From: Streptomyces novaecaesareae
Lineage (GTDB): Bacteria > Actinomycetota > Actinomycetes > Streptomycetales > Streptomycetaceae
Length of the DNA: 56,499 bases
Reading direction: 5' to 3'
Assembly (NCBI RefSeq): GCF_000716875.1
Contig: NZ_JNWQ01000043.1
Coordinates: 1-56,499, forward strand
A program made the translations under genes and the position numbers. The notes under the pieces are model-generated. The model was given only the letters and a program-made list of their open reading frames with translations. It was not told where the DNA came from and did not search any database. Below are positions 32,564 through 40,493 of the stretch, one piece after another (position 1 is the first letter of the stretch; the number at the start of each line of letters is the position of its first letter).

Positions 32564-34759
32564 TCACCCGACGACGGCCGGTCCGGTGCGGGCGCCGCGG
32601 ATCTCGTGGACGATCCGGGCCGCCCAGTCGGCGGGGCGTTCGTGCCCGATGAGGTCGGCGAGCCGGTGCATGCGGGTGCGGCGTTCGGCGGGGGAGAGGT
32701 CGAGGGCCCGGGACAGGACGGTGGTCAGGTCCTCGGCGGAGTTGGGGTCGGTGAGCAGGGCCGCGTCGCCCAGTCCGGCCGCGGCGCCGGTGTGGCGGGA
32801 GAGCACCAGCACCCCGGGCGGGTGCGCGTGGTGCCGGGGGAGGGCGGCCCGGGCCGCGATGAACTCCTTGGCCGTGAGGTTCATGCCGTCCTGGAGCGAG
32901 GTCACCCAGAGGACGTCGGCGGCGAGGTACTCGTCGACGACCGAGGGGACGGGAAGGCTGCGGGGCACGTAGTCCACCGGCTGCCACCCGGCCTGCCGCC
33001 AGGCGTCGTTGACCTGGTCGATGCGCTGTTCGAGGAGCCGGCGGGTGGTGTCGTAGGCGGTCACGCCCGGTTCGGGGGGAGGGCAGATCAGCCGGAAGGT
33101 GAGCCGTCCGCGCAGGTCGGGCCGTCGGTCGAGGAGCCGGGCGATGGCGTCGACCTTCTGGACGGGGGCCTTGGCGTAGTCGAGGCGTTCGACCGAGAGC
33201 ACCCGCAGGCCGGTCGGTGGGCGGCGCAGCGGTGCGCGGTCGCGGGCCAGCGCCTCGATGGCGGGCCGGTCGATCCCGAGCGGATGCACTGCCGTGAACG
33301 GTCGGTCGGGCAGGCCGGACAGGGCCTGCCGGAAGCGTTCGGCGAAGGCGGCGGTGTGAAACCCGACCCAGTCCAGGCAGGCCAGTGAGGCGCGCAGCTC
33401 GGTGGCGGCCGGGAGCGTGGCGAAGACCTCCGGAGGCGGGAACGGCGTGTGGTGGAACAGCCCGGTCCGCAGATCGGGGCGGGTGGCGCGCAGCAGGCCG
33501 GGGACCAGCCAGAGGTTGTAGTCGTGGAGCCAGACGGTCGCGCCCGGGGCCGCCTGCGCGCTGATCCGTTCCGCGAAGCGCGCGTTGACCGCGCGGTAGT
33601 GGGCCCAGGAGCGTTCGTCGTGGACCGACCGGTCGGGTGCGGACATGAGCACCGGCCACAGCGTCTCCTTGCAGGCCCGGTGGAAGTAGCCGGTCCACTC
33701 GGCGGAGGTGAGCGGCAGCAGGGACAGCGGGAGTCCGGTGGGCGGGGCGGGGATGGCGCCGGGGTGGTCGTCGGGGTGGGCGCCGGCCAGGGCCGTGACC
33801 CAGACGCCGGGCAGGCCGTCGGTGAAGGCGCTGGTCAGGGTGGGCAGGATGCCGTTGGGGCTGGCGGGCGGGCGCCAGTGCGTCCCGGTCCAGTGCAGCG
33901 GCGGGCGGTGGTAGCCCACCACGAGCGAGTGCTGCCGTCCGGCCGGGGCGCCGAGGTGTCCGGGGTCGTCCAGTGCGGTGTCGTCGTAGGCGGTGTCGTC
34001 CTCGGCGGTGTCGTCCTGTGCGGTGTCGTGTCCGGCCCCGGGTGGCGGCAGCCAGCCCAGGGCGTGCAGTGCCGCGAGGATGCCGGCCGCGCCGGGTGCG
34101 TCGGGCCGGTGGACGTGCGGGCTGTCGGTCAGCGCTTCGAGCAGGGCGGGTTCGGCGCCGGCGACGGCCACGGCGTGCGTGCCGAAGCGGAACAGCGACA
34201 GGTCGTTCAGGGAGTCCCCGGCGACGAGGATCTCCTCCGGTGCCCAGCCCAGCTTCCGGGCGAGCAGCCGCAGGGCGGCGCCCTTGGACGCGCCCGGCGG
34301 CAGCACGTCGAGGTAGCGGTCGGCCGAGTACTCCCAGGTGCAGCCGAACTCCCGGACGGCGTCGGTGAGTTCATGGGTGAGCCGGTCCGGGGTGAGGTGG
34401 TAGGAGCAGCGGCCGTCCTGGACCACGCCGTCCTGGTAGTCGAGTCCGGGGAAGCGGCGCAGGGCGGCGCGCACCCGCTCCGCGCCCGGCCAGCCGGTGC
34501 GCAGCTGTTCCTGCAGCGAGTCCACCGGGGTGAGGTCGGCGCCGTCGACCACGGTCGCGCCCACATCGGCGATGATCCACCGCGGCCTGGGGACCAGTGG
34601 GTCGCAGATCAGTTCCCGGACGGAGTCCAGGGCGCGGCCGGTGGCGAAGACCAGCGTCACCTCGGGGTGGCGCTCCAGGGCGTCCCGTAATCGGCGCCGA
34701 CTGTCCGGGGAGCCGCCGAGCAAGGTGCCGTCCAGATCGGTGACCAGAATCCTCGACAT
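32564..34759 (-). CDS. Bifunctional HAD phosphatase - GT20 synthase (glucosylglycerol-phosphate or trehalose-phosphate type)
   Basis: A 731-residue fusion. Residues 1-245 are a HAD-IIB (sucrose-phosphatase-like) domain: ILVTDLDGTLLGG (nucleophile Asp8, Asp10), VFATGRALDS and VAGDSLNDLSLFRFG. An acidic linker with four DDTA repeats (about 245-265) joins a GT20 domain: WLHDYNLWLVPGLL, LFHHTPFPPPEVF, SVERLDYAKAPVQKV and LQDGMNLTAKEFIAAR. The HAD-first order matches the bifunctional glucosylglycerol-phosphate synthase/phosphatase of proteobacteria; a trehalose-6-phosphate pathway is the alternative. Product: a compatible solute. Codon 24 (34688-34690) is TTA, so translation should depend on the bldA tRNA. 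Confidence 0.85.
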   Translation of the reverse strand: MSRILVTDLDGTLLGGSPDSRRRLRDALERHPEVTLVFATGRALDSVRELICDPLVPRPRWIIADVGATVVDGADLTPVDSLQEQLRTGWPGAERVRAALRRFPGLDYQDGVVQDGRCSYHLTPDRLTHELTDAVREFGCTWEYSADRYLDVLPPGASKGAALRLLARKLGWAPEEILVAGDSLNDLSLFRFGTHAVAVAGAEPALLEALTDSPHVHRPDAPGAAGILAALHALGWLPPPGAGHDTAQDDTAEDDTAYDDTALDDPGHLGAPAGRQHSLVVGYHRPPLHWTGTHWRPPASPNGILPTLTSAFTDGLPGVWVTALAGAHPDDHPGAIPAPPTGLPLSLLPLTSAEWTGYFHRACKETLWPVLMSAPDRSVHDERSWAHYRAVNARFAERISAQAAPGATVWLHDYNLWLVPGLLRATRPDLRTGLFHHTPFPPPEVFATLPAATELRASLACLDWVGFHTAAFAERFRQALSGLPDRPFTAVHPLGIDRPAIEALARDRAPLRRPPTGLRVLSVERLDYAKAPVQKVDAIARLLDRRPDLRGRLTFRLICPPPEPGVTAYDTTRRLLEQRIDQVNDAWRQAGWQPVDYVPRSLPVPSVVDEYLAADVLWVTSLQDGMNLTAKEFIAARAALPRHHAHPPGVLVLSRHTGAAAGLGDAALLTDPNSAEDLTTVLSRALDLSPAERRTRMHRLADLIGHERPADWAARIVHEIRGARTGPAVVG
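33971..34030 (-). repeat. 15-bp tandem repeat in the HAD-GT20 linker
   Basis: GCGGTGTCGT recurs at 33975, 33990, 34005 and 34020 (15-bp period, plus strand), encoding DDTA-x repeats in an acidic linker. Copy number can vary in frame. Confidence 0.85.
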
Positions 34760-34766
34760 CCGGCCG

Positions 34767-34772
34767 ACGCTA
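34767..34772 (-). promoter_or_regulatory. -10 box of the HAD-GT20 gene, leaderless type
   Basis: TAGCGT with 7 nt to the ATG at 34759; the downstream CGGC is shared with the epimerase promoter. No ribosome site is visible. Confidence 0.5.
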
Positions 34773-34814
34773 GCATGACAGTTCGCCGTGGGGTGGCGTT
34801 AATGTGACGATCGG

Positions 34815-35780
34815 TCAACTGCTGGAGCCGGCTGCCGGAACGGGCTCTCCGGGCCGCGCGGCGGAGCGGCCGAGCCGCCGGTGGAGTTCCTCGACCCGCA
34901 GGGCGGCGCTGGAGCCCGGGCCGGTGACGGCCGCGGCGCCGCAGGCCGCTGCGGCGGCGAGGCAGTCGGGCAGGCTCCAGCCGGCCAGGAGGCCGTGCAC
35001 GAACCCGGCGTCGAAGCAGTCGCCCGCCCCGGTGGTGTCCACGACCCGGGCGGGGACGGCGGGAACGTCGTGGCGCTTGCCGTCCCGCACGGCGGTGGCC
35101 CCGTGCGCGCCGCGCTTGACCACGAGGGTGGGCACCAGCGCAGCGAGCTCCGCGACGGCGGCCTCCGGATCGGCGGCGCCGGTCAGACGGACGGCCTCGG
35201 CGGTGTTGGGCGTGAAGACGTCGACCCCGGCCAGGGCCCGGCGGACCGCCGGATCGGCCAGCGAGACGGCGGTGTCGTGGCAGTCCATCACCACCACCGT
35301 GCCCAACTCCCGGGCCGCGTCCAGCGCCGCGAGCGCCACGTCGTCGCAGCGGAGCTGGGGCAGCAGCAGGACGCGCGGGCGGTGCCGTCGCAGCACGGGC
35401 GCGAGCGGTACCGGCGCGACCGGATCCATGAAGCTGACCATGGCGCGTTCGCCGTCGGCCGCCAGGGCGACCGTCAGACTGCGCACCGGGCCGTCGTGGT
35501 GCCGGAAGGCCGCTTCGTCCAGCCCCTCCTGCCGGGCGGCGGCCAGCACCTGCCCGCTGAACGCGTCCGTGCCGAAGTCGGTGCTCCAGACCACGTCGTG
35601 CCCCAGCCGGCGCAGCGCCATCGCCGACGAGTACGCCCCGCCGGGCACCAACGCGAAGCCCTCGGCGAACACTTCACCCCCCGGGCGTACGGCCCCCGCC
35701 AGGCCGTGGAACACCAAGTCCGCGAAGTAGGCGCCCACCACGAGCACTTCGCACCCTCGTACCGCGTCGTTCGTTCCCAT
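34815..35780 (-). CDS. PfkB/ribokinase-family carbohydrate kinase
   Basis: A 321-residue sugar kinase. The N-terminal PfkB signature region is FALVPGGAYSSAMALRRLG, and the C-terminal signature VDTTGAGDCFDAGFVHGLLA carries the catalytic Asp of the GAGD motif. TPNTAEAVRLTG and LVVKRGAHGATAV are also family typical. The substrate (fructose, ribose, nucleoside or other sugar) cannot be deduced. It is 55 bp upstream of the HAD-GT20 gene on the same strand, but that gene seems to have its own promoter. The C-terminal tail (RLGRSAARPGEPVPAAGSSS) is disordered. Confidence 0.9.
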   Translation of the reverse strand: MGTNDAVRGCEVLVVGAYFADLVFHGLAGAVRPGGEVFAEGFALVPGGAYSSAMALRRLGHDVVWSTDFGTDAFSGQVLAAARQEGLDEAAFRHHDGPVRSLTVALAADGERAMVSFMDPVAPVPLAPVLRRHRPRVLLLPQLRCDDVALAALDAARELGTVVVMDCHDTAVSLADPAVRRALAGVDVFTPNTAEAVRLTGAADPEAAVAELAALVPTLVVKRGAHGATAVRDGKRHDVPAVPARVVDTTGAGDCFDAGFVHGLLAGWSLPDCLAAAAACGAAAVTGPGSSAALRVEELHRRLGRSAARPGEPVPAAGSSS

Positions 35781-35840
35781 CCGGTGAGCATCGGCCGTTC
35801 GCCGGGGATCGAAACCCCTTCCTCCGCCGCCGGGCCGGGG

Positions 35841-36740
35841 TCAGTCGACGTGCAGGGTGAGTTCGGCGGTGTGCAGTCGGCCGACGGTCTGGAACTGGAG
35901 GAAGACCCGCCAGTCGCCCGGTTCCGGGAGGAGGGCCTGGAAGGTCAGGGTGGGGCCGCCGTGGTCGCCGTTCACGGCGTCCGCCGGGTGGAGGTGGGCG
36001 AGTGCCTGGTCGCCCTCGTGGAAGGCGCTGAGGTGGGCGTAGCTGTCCAGGTAGGGCTGGAGGTCGGTGACCGGTCGGCCGCCTTGGCTGACGGTCGCGA
36101 CCAACTGGTGTGCCCCGGCCATCGGTCGGGCGTGCAGGGCGACGGTGTAGCCGTCGACGGTGGTGGTGCCGGCCGGGGCGGGCAGCGGCACCGGGGCGGG
36201 ATCGCCGGGCACCGTCACGGTGCGGCTGAGGACGAGTTCGGCGGCGTGCGGGCCGGTGTTCGGGACGAAGTCGGCGTACAGCCGCCAGCTGCCGGGGGCG
36301 AGGGCGGCGAGGTCCGCGGTCCAGGTGCCGTCCTCGGCCGGGTCCGGGTGCAGGTGCTGGAAGCCGGTGAGATCGGTGCGGATCGCGTAGAAGTGCAGCT
36401 TCCTGGTCTGGTGGACGGCGAAGTCGGTGACGGGCGCGCCGTCCGGGCCGGTGACGGTGAACCGGAGGGCCGACGGACGCCCGGCGGGCAGCTCGCCGGT
36501 CGCGGTGTCCAGGCGGTAGCCGTCCTGCTCGGCGGCGAGGCCGCGCCCGGGGCTCTGCAGGGCGCCTGCCGTACCGGCCGCCGTCCCTGCCATCCCAGGC
36601 ATCCCCGGCATCCCGCCCGGCGCGGGGGCGGGGGCGGGGGACGGAACGGAGGCCGCCATCCCGAGGACGAGCAGCACCGGCAGGCAGGACGCGAGCAGCC
36701 AGCCCCGGCGGAACGGACGGGCGGGGGGAGGAGCGGTCAT
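35841..36740 (-). CDS. Exported/membrane-anchored His-rich protein of unknown function
   Basis: A 299-residue protein. A basic start (MTAPPPARPFRRGW) and one hydrophobic helix (LLASCLPVLLVLGMAASVP) act as signal peptide or anchor; a Met/Pro/Gly segment (GGMPGMPGMAG) follows. The mature part is two or three beta-sandwich-like repeats, two of which hold HLHP motifs (TGFQHLHPDPAEDGTW and ALAHLHPADAVNGDHGG). Met- and His-rich exported proteins often bind copper; this is an inference. The ATG at 36738-36740 has GGAAGGACC just upstream. No metal transporter is adjacent. Confidence 0.75.
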   Translation of the reverse strand: MTAPPPARPFRRGWLLASCLPVLLVLGMAASVPSPAPAPAPGGMPGMPGMAGTAAGTAGALQSPGRGLAAEQDGYRLDTATGELPAGRPSALRFTVTGPDGAPVTDFAVHQTRKLHFYAIRTDLTGFQHLHPDPAEDGTWTADLAALAPGSWRLYADFVPNTGPHAAELVLSRTVTVPGDPAPVPLPAPAGTTTVDGYTVALHARPMAGAHQLVATVSQGGRPVTDLQPYLDSYAHLSAFHEGDQALAHLHPADAVNGDHGGPTLTFQALLPEPGDWRVFLQFQTVGRLHTAELTLHVD

Positions 36741-36870
36741 CGGCGGGTCCTTCCGTCGTAGGGCGCGCCCAGGCGGCGCCGGGCCGAGGGAGTTCGGCCT
36801 CACTACAACGGGAGACCGCAGGCGGGCGGTCGGATAACCGAAATGTCATGACGGAAGTGCCATGCCCTCC

Positions 36871-36904
36871 CCGGCACCGGCGCCGGCACCGGCACCGGCG
36901 CCGA
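36871..36904 (+). repeat. GGCACCGGC-type repeat beyond the tsaD stop
   Basis: A 34-bp run of CCGGCA/CCGGCG hexamers lies in the 169-bp gap between tsaD and the His-rich gene. Nothing else is recognised in this gap. Confidence 0.6.
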
Positions 36905-36909
36905 CGCAG

Positions 36910-37977
36910 TCACGCCACGCGGGCGGCGGCGAGCGGGGAGAGCGCCGCGTACTCCAGCGGCGCGGACGGGTCGATCGTCAGATCCATCGGCGCGGGTGCC
37001 ACGCCCGAGCGGAGCAGCAGGTCGCCGATGGCCGCGACCATCGCGCCGTTGTCGGTGCACAGGTGCAGCGGCGGCACCCGCAGGGTGAGGCCGGCGGCGG
37101 CGCAGCGCTGCTCGGTCAGGGCGCGGATGCGCGAGTTGGCGGCGACGCCGCCGACCACGACGAGGGTGTCGATCCCGTGGTCGGTGCAGGCCCGGACGGC
37201 CTTGCGGGTGAGGGTGTCGGCGATCGCCTCCTGGAGCGCGGCCGCCGCGTCGGGCACGTGCGGCTCGCCGCCGGCGGCCCGCTGCGCCTCGACCCAGCGG
37301 GCGGCGGCGGTCTTGAGGCCGGAGAAGGAGAAGGCGTACGCCGGGTCGTTCGGCCCGCTCAGCGGGCGGGGCAGGCGCACCGCGTGCGGGTCGCCCCCGC
37401 GCGCGGCGCGGTCGATGGCGGGCCCGCCGGGGTAGGGCAGGCCGAGGATCCGGGCGACCTTGTCGAAGCACTCGCCGGCCGCGTCGTCCAGGGTGTCGCC
37501 GAGGTGGACGATCGGGTCGCGGGCGAGGTCCCGGACGAGCAGCAGGGAGGTGTGACCGCCGGAGACGATCAGCACGATGCACGGGTCGGGCAGCGGCCCG
37601 CCGTCCAGCGTCGCGGCGGCGACGTGCCCGGCGAGGTGGTGCACCCCGTACAGCGGGACGCCGAGCGAGAAGGCGTACCCCTTGGCGGCGGCCACGCCCA
37701 CGTGCAGCGCGCCGGACAGGCCCGGGCCGGTCGTCACCGCGACCGCGTCGATGTCGCCCAGGGTCAGCCCGGCCCGGTCCAGGGCCTCGCCGACCACCGG
37801 TGCCATCGCGTGGACGTGGGCCCGGGCGGCGATCTCCGGCACCACCCCGCCGTAGCGGGCGTGCTCGGCCATCGAGGAGGCCACCGCCTGCCCGAGCAGC
37901 ACGCCGTCCCGGACCAGGCCCGCGCCCGTCTCGTCGCAGGAGGACTCGATCCCCAGCACCACCCGCGACCCCGGCAT
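36910..37977 (-). CDS. tsaD: TsaD-like tRNA threonylcarbamoyladenosine transferase, isolated copy
   Basis: A 355-residue ASKHA-fold protein of the Kae1/TsaD family, which transfers threonylcarbamoyl to A37 of ANN-decoding tRNAs. Typical motifs: [16 protein letters not shown], metal ligands in [11 protein letters not shown] (HxxxH), [48 protein letters not shown] and [16 protein letters not shown] (Asp ligand). In Streptomyces the housekeeping tsaD normally lies beside tsaB, rimI and groES; here none of these is present, so this is probably a second copy. It is preceded by AAGGAG and an AT-rich promoter. Confidence 0.9.
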   Translation of the reverse strand: MPGSRVVLGIESSCDETGAGLVRDGVLLGQAVASSMAEHARYGGVVPEIAARAHVHAMAPVVGEALDRAGLTLGDIDAVAVTTGPGLSGALHVGVAAAKGYAFSLGVPLYGVHHLAGHVAAATLDGGPLPDPCIVLIVSGGHTSLLLVRDLARDPIVHLGDTLDDAAGECFDKVARILGLPYPGGPAIDRAARGGDPHAVRLPRPLSGPNDPAYAFSFSGLKTAAARWVEAQRAAGGEPHVPDAAAALQEAIADTLTRKAVRACTDHGIDTLVVVGGVAANSRIRALTEQRCAAAGLTLRVPPLHLCTDNGAMVAAIGDLLLRSGVAPAPMDLTIDPSAPLEYAALSPLAAARVA

Positions 37978-37995
37978 CACACGCTCCTTCTTGCT

Positions 37996-38024
37996 TATAT
38001 CAAGTAACTGCAACCATTCTGCAA
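37996..38024 (-). promoter_or_regulatory. AT-rich tsaD promoter with TTGCAG direct repeat
   Basis: On the minus strand TTGCAG (38024-38019) is spaced 17 nt from GATATA (38001-37996). TTGCAG is repeated 11 bp downstream (38013-38008), overlapping the -35 region. The roughly 50-bp AT-rich patch is unusual in this window and suggests tight regulation. Confidence 0.55.
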
Positions 38025-38093
38025 TGAGCCTCGCCCGGGCCTGCGGGCAGGGTGGGATCCCTGGCCCGCCGTCCCCTTCCGTCCGACCGTGGC

Positions 38094-38435
38094 TCAGGAG
38101 CCGTTGCCGGCGTGGGCGCAGCGCTCGGGATCGGCGACCTCCAGGTACTTGTGCGCGAGGAGGCCGGCGACGTTGTAGCGCTCGGAGGCCCCGAAGTCGG
38201 ACGGCTTGAACGTGGGATCGAGCCATTGCTGCTTGCCGAAGCCCGGCTGGGCGAAGGCGGCGGCGATCCCGCCCTCCTGGACGCGGAAGCTGCGGTCCAC
38301 CACGTAGCAGTGGTAGTTGTTCCCGGCGCCGTTGAGGGAGTCCGGCCGCAGTAGTAGACGGTCGGATCGTCCGGGGGCAGCAGGGATGCGCCGGCGGCGT
38401 CCGAGGCCGGGTACGGCGGACGCGCACGGCACGGT
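38094..38435 (-). pseudogene. Frameshifted gene remnant (unidentified protein C-terminus)
   Basis: The last 78 codons read [20 protein letters not shown], then [17 protein letters not shown] and [20 protein letters not shown], clearly protein-like. Upstream, the protein-like frame switches at about 38349: [23 protein letters not shown] in one frame continues as RPDSLNG in another, consistent with loss of one C. Further upstream an in-frame stop (38436-38438) ends the homologous part, and no start codon is available. I do not recognise the family. Confidence 0.55.
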
Positions 38436-38553
38436 CATTGCACACGCGTACTGATCGGTAGACGAACAGCCCGCGGAGTGGCCGCGCGGACAGCATTCGG
38501 ACGGAGCAGCCGGAGGGAACGGCCGTACGGTCCGGCCGTACCGGCCCGGGGGG

Positions 38554-38700
38554 CGCGTCCGGGAGAACACCGGAGTCGTCGCCGGCCTCACCGACCGCGC
38601 CAAGAGCCTGGGCGCCGCGGCCTTCTCCCCGGACGGCGAGGGCATGCGCGACCACCTGATGCGCAGCTACCTCGCCGCCCTGGAGAAGAGCCTCGCCTGA
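38554..38700 (+). pseudogene. Small C-terminal gene remnant (unidentified)
   Basis: The frame ending at the TGA 38698-38700 reads [20 protein letters not shown], then [20 protein letters not shown] and LEKSLA. It looks like the helical end of a real protein, but upstream the frame becomes Arg/Gly/Pro-rich and lacks a start. Family unknown. It faces the neighbouring remnant, so this 0.75-kb gap is a decayed gene region. Confidence 0.45.
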
Positions 38701-38730
38701 GCGGCGGGGAGGCTCAGGGGCGGCCGGGGG

Positions 38731-40395
38731 TCAGAGGCGGCCCAGGGCGCGGCCCGCCGCGCGGCCGGAGAAGATGCAGCCGCCGAGGAAGGTGCCCTCC
38801 AGGGCGTTGTAGCCGTGGACTCCGCCGCCGCCGAAGCCCGCCACCTCCCCGGCCGCGTAGAGGCCGGGGACCGGGGCGCCGTCGGGGCCGAGGACCCGGG
38901 AGTCCAGGTCGGTCTGCAGGCCGCCGAGGGTCTTGCGGGACAGGATGTTGAGGCGGACCCCGATGAGCGGGCCGTGGGCCGGGTCGAGGATCCGGTGGGG
39001 CCTGGCGACCCGGGCGATCCGGTCGGTCAGCGACCTGCGGGCGTTGTGGATCGCCATCACCTGCACGTCCTTGCTGAACCTGTTCTCCAGCTCGCGGTCG
39101 CGGGCGACGATCTGGCGCTCGATGTCGGCGGCGTCGAGCTTCGGGCCGCGGGCGATCGCGTTCATGCCCGCGACCAGCTCGGGGAGGGTGCGGGCGACGA
39201 CGAAGTCCTCGCCGTACTGCTTGAACCGCTCCACCGGCGCGGGGGCGCCCTTGGCGAGCCGGCTCTTCAGCACGAACCGGAGGTCACGGCCGGTCAGGTC
39301 GGGGTTCTGCTCGGAGCCGGAGAGCGCGAACTCCTTCTCGATGATCGACTGGGTCAGGATGAACCACGAGTAGTCGTGGCCGGTGGCCAGGATCTGCTTC
39401 ATCGCGCCGATCGAGTCCGCGCCCGGCACGCCGGAGGCGCCGGTCAGCCGGCGCCCGTCGGCGTCGAACCACAGCGAGGACGGCCCCGGCAGGATCCGGA
39501 TGGCGTGGTCCGGCCAGACCGGATCCCAGTTGTGGACGCCCTCGGTGTAGGCCCACATCCGGTCGCGGTTGACGACGCGGCCGCCGGCCTCCTCGGTGAT
39601 GGCGAGCATGCGGCCGTCGACGTGCGCCGGGACACCGGAGATCAGGTGCCGCGGCGCCGGGCCGATCCGCTCGGTCGGCCAGTTGGCGCGCATCAGCGCG
39701 TGGTTGTGCCCGATGCCCCCGGAGGTCACCACGACCGCCGCCGCCCGCTCCTCGAACGGCCCGACCACCTCGCGCGAGGACGGCAGCCCGCGTCCGGAGT
39801 CGTCGGGCGCCAGCACCGACCCCCGGACGCCGACCACGGCACCCCGCTCGGTCAGCAACCCGTCCACCCGGTGCCGGAAGGCGAACCGCACCAGTCCGCT
39901 GCGCTCCGCCCGCAGCACCGGGCGGGCGAAGGCCTCCACCACCCCGGGCCCGGTGCCCCAGGTGATGTGGAAGCGCGGCACCGAGTTGCCGTGGCCGGTG
40001 GCCGAGCCGTCACCGCGCTCGGCCCACCCGACCAGCGGCACCACCCGGTGGCCGAGCTCGCGCAGGTAGCGGCGCTTGCCGCCGGCCGCCCACGCCAGGT
40101 ACGCCTCGGCCCAGCGGCGGCCCCAGACGTCCTCGTCGTCGAGCCGGTCGAAGGCCGCCGAACCGAACCAGTCCTGCCGGGCCAGCTCCAGGGAGTCCTT
40201 GATCCCGGCCCGGCGCTGCTCGGGACTGTCGACGAAGAAGAGGCCGCCGAGGGACCAGAACGCCTGCCCGCCCAGGTTCCGCCGGTTCTCCTGGTCGACG
40301 ACCAGCACCCGCTTGCCGGCCGTCGCCAGCTCGTGGGTCGCCACCAGACCGGCGAGGCCGGCACCGACCACGATGACATCGGGCTGGAACGTCAT
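38731..40395 (-). CDS. FAD-binding dehydrogenase (fumarate reductase / ketosteroid-dehydrogenase-like)
   Basis: A 554-residue flavoprotein. The N-terminal dinucleotide motif VIVVGAGLAGLVATHELATA and the acidic VDQENRRNLGGQAFWSLGG bind FAD. The C-terminal GLYAAGEVAGFGGGGVHGYN and ALEGTFLGGCIFSGRAAG close the FAD site. The middle holds the substrate domain of the fumarate-reductase/3-ketosteroid-1-dehydrogenase superfamily. The substrate is unknown. The ATG at 40393-40395 follows GGGAG by 6 nt. It is divergent (98 bp) from a PucR-type regulator, its probable controller. Confidence 0.9.
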   Translation of the reverse strand: MTFQPDVIVVGAGLAGLVATHELATAGKRVLVVDQENRRNLGGQAFWSLGGLFFVDSPEQRRAGIKDSLELARQDWFGSAAFDRLDDEDVWGRRWAEAYLAWAAGGKRRYLRELGHRVVPLVGWAERGDGSATGHGNSVPRFHITWGTGPGVVEAFARPVLRAERSGLVRFAFRHRVDGLLTERGAVVGVRGSVLAPDDSGRGLPSSREVVGPFEERAAAVVVTSGGIGHNHALMRANWPTERIGPAPRHLISGVPAHVDGRMLAITEEAGGRVVNRDRMWAYTEGVHNWDPVWPDHAIRILPGPSSLWFDADGRRLTGASGVPGADSIGAMKQILATGHDYSWFILTQSIIEKEFALSGSEQNPDLTGRDLRFVLKSRLAKGAPAPVERFKQYGEDFVVARTLPELVAGMNAIARGPKLDAADIERQIVARDRELENRFSKDVQVMAIHNARRSLTDRIARVARPHRILDPAHGPLIGVRLNILSRKTLGGLQTDLDSRVLGPDGAPVPGLYAAGEVAGFGGGGVHGYNALEGTFLGGCIFSGRAAGRALGRL

Positions 40396-40493
40396 TCGGC
40401 TCTCCCGCAGGGCCATCGCCGTCGCGCGGTCGCGACGGCTCCGCCGTCCCATGGTCACGTGCCGGGCGGGGAGCCGGGGACTAGCCTTGTGAG

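Noticed and set aside
34686..34692. A TTACGGG sequence as a fifth copy of the two-component element
   Set aside because: It lies inside the HAD-GT20 coding region (the TTA codon), deviates at GGA, and lacks the ACG half-site at 11 bp.
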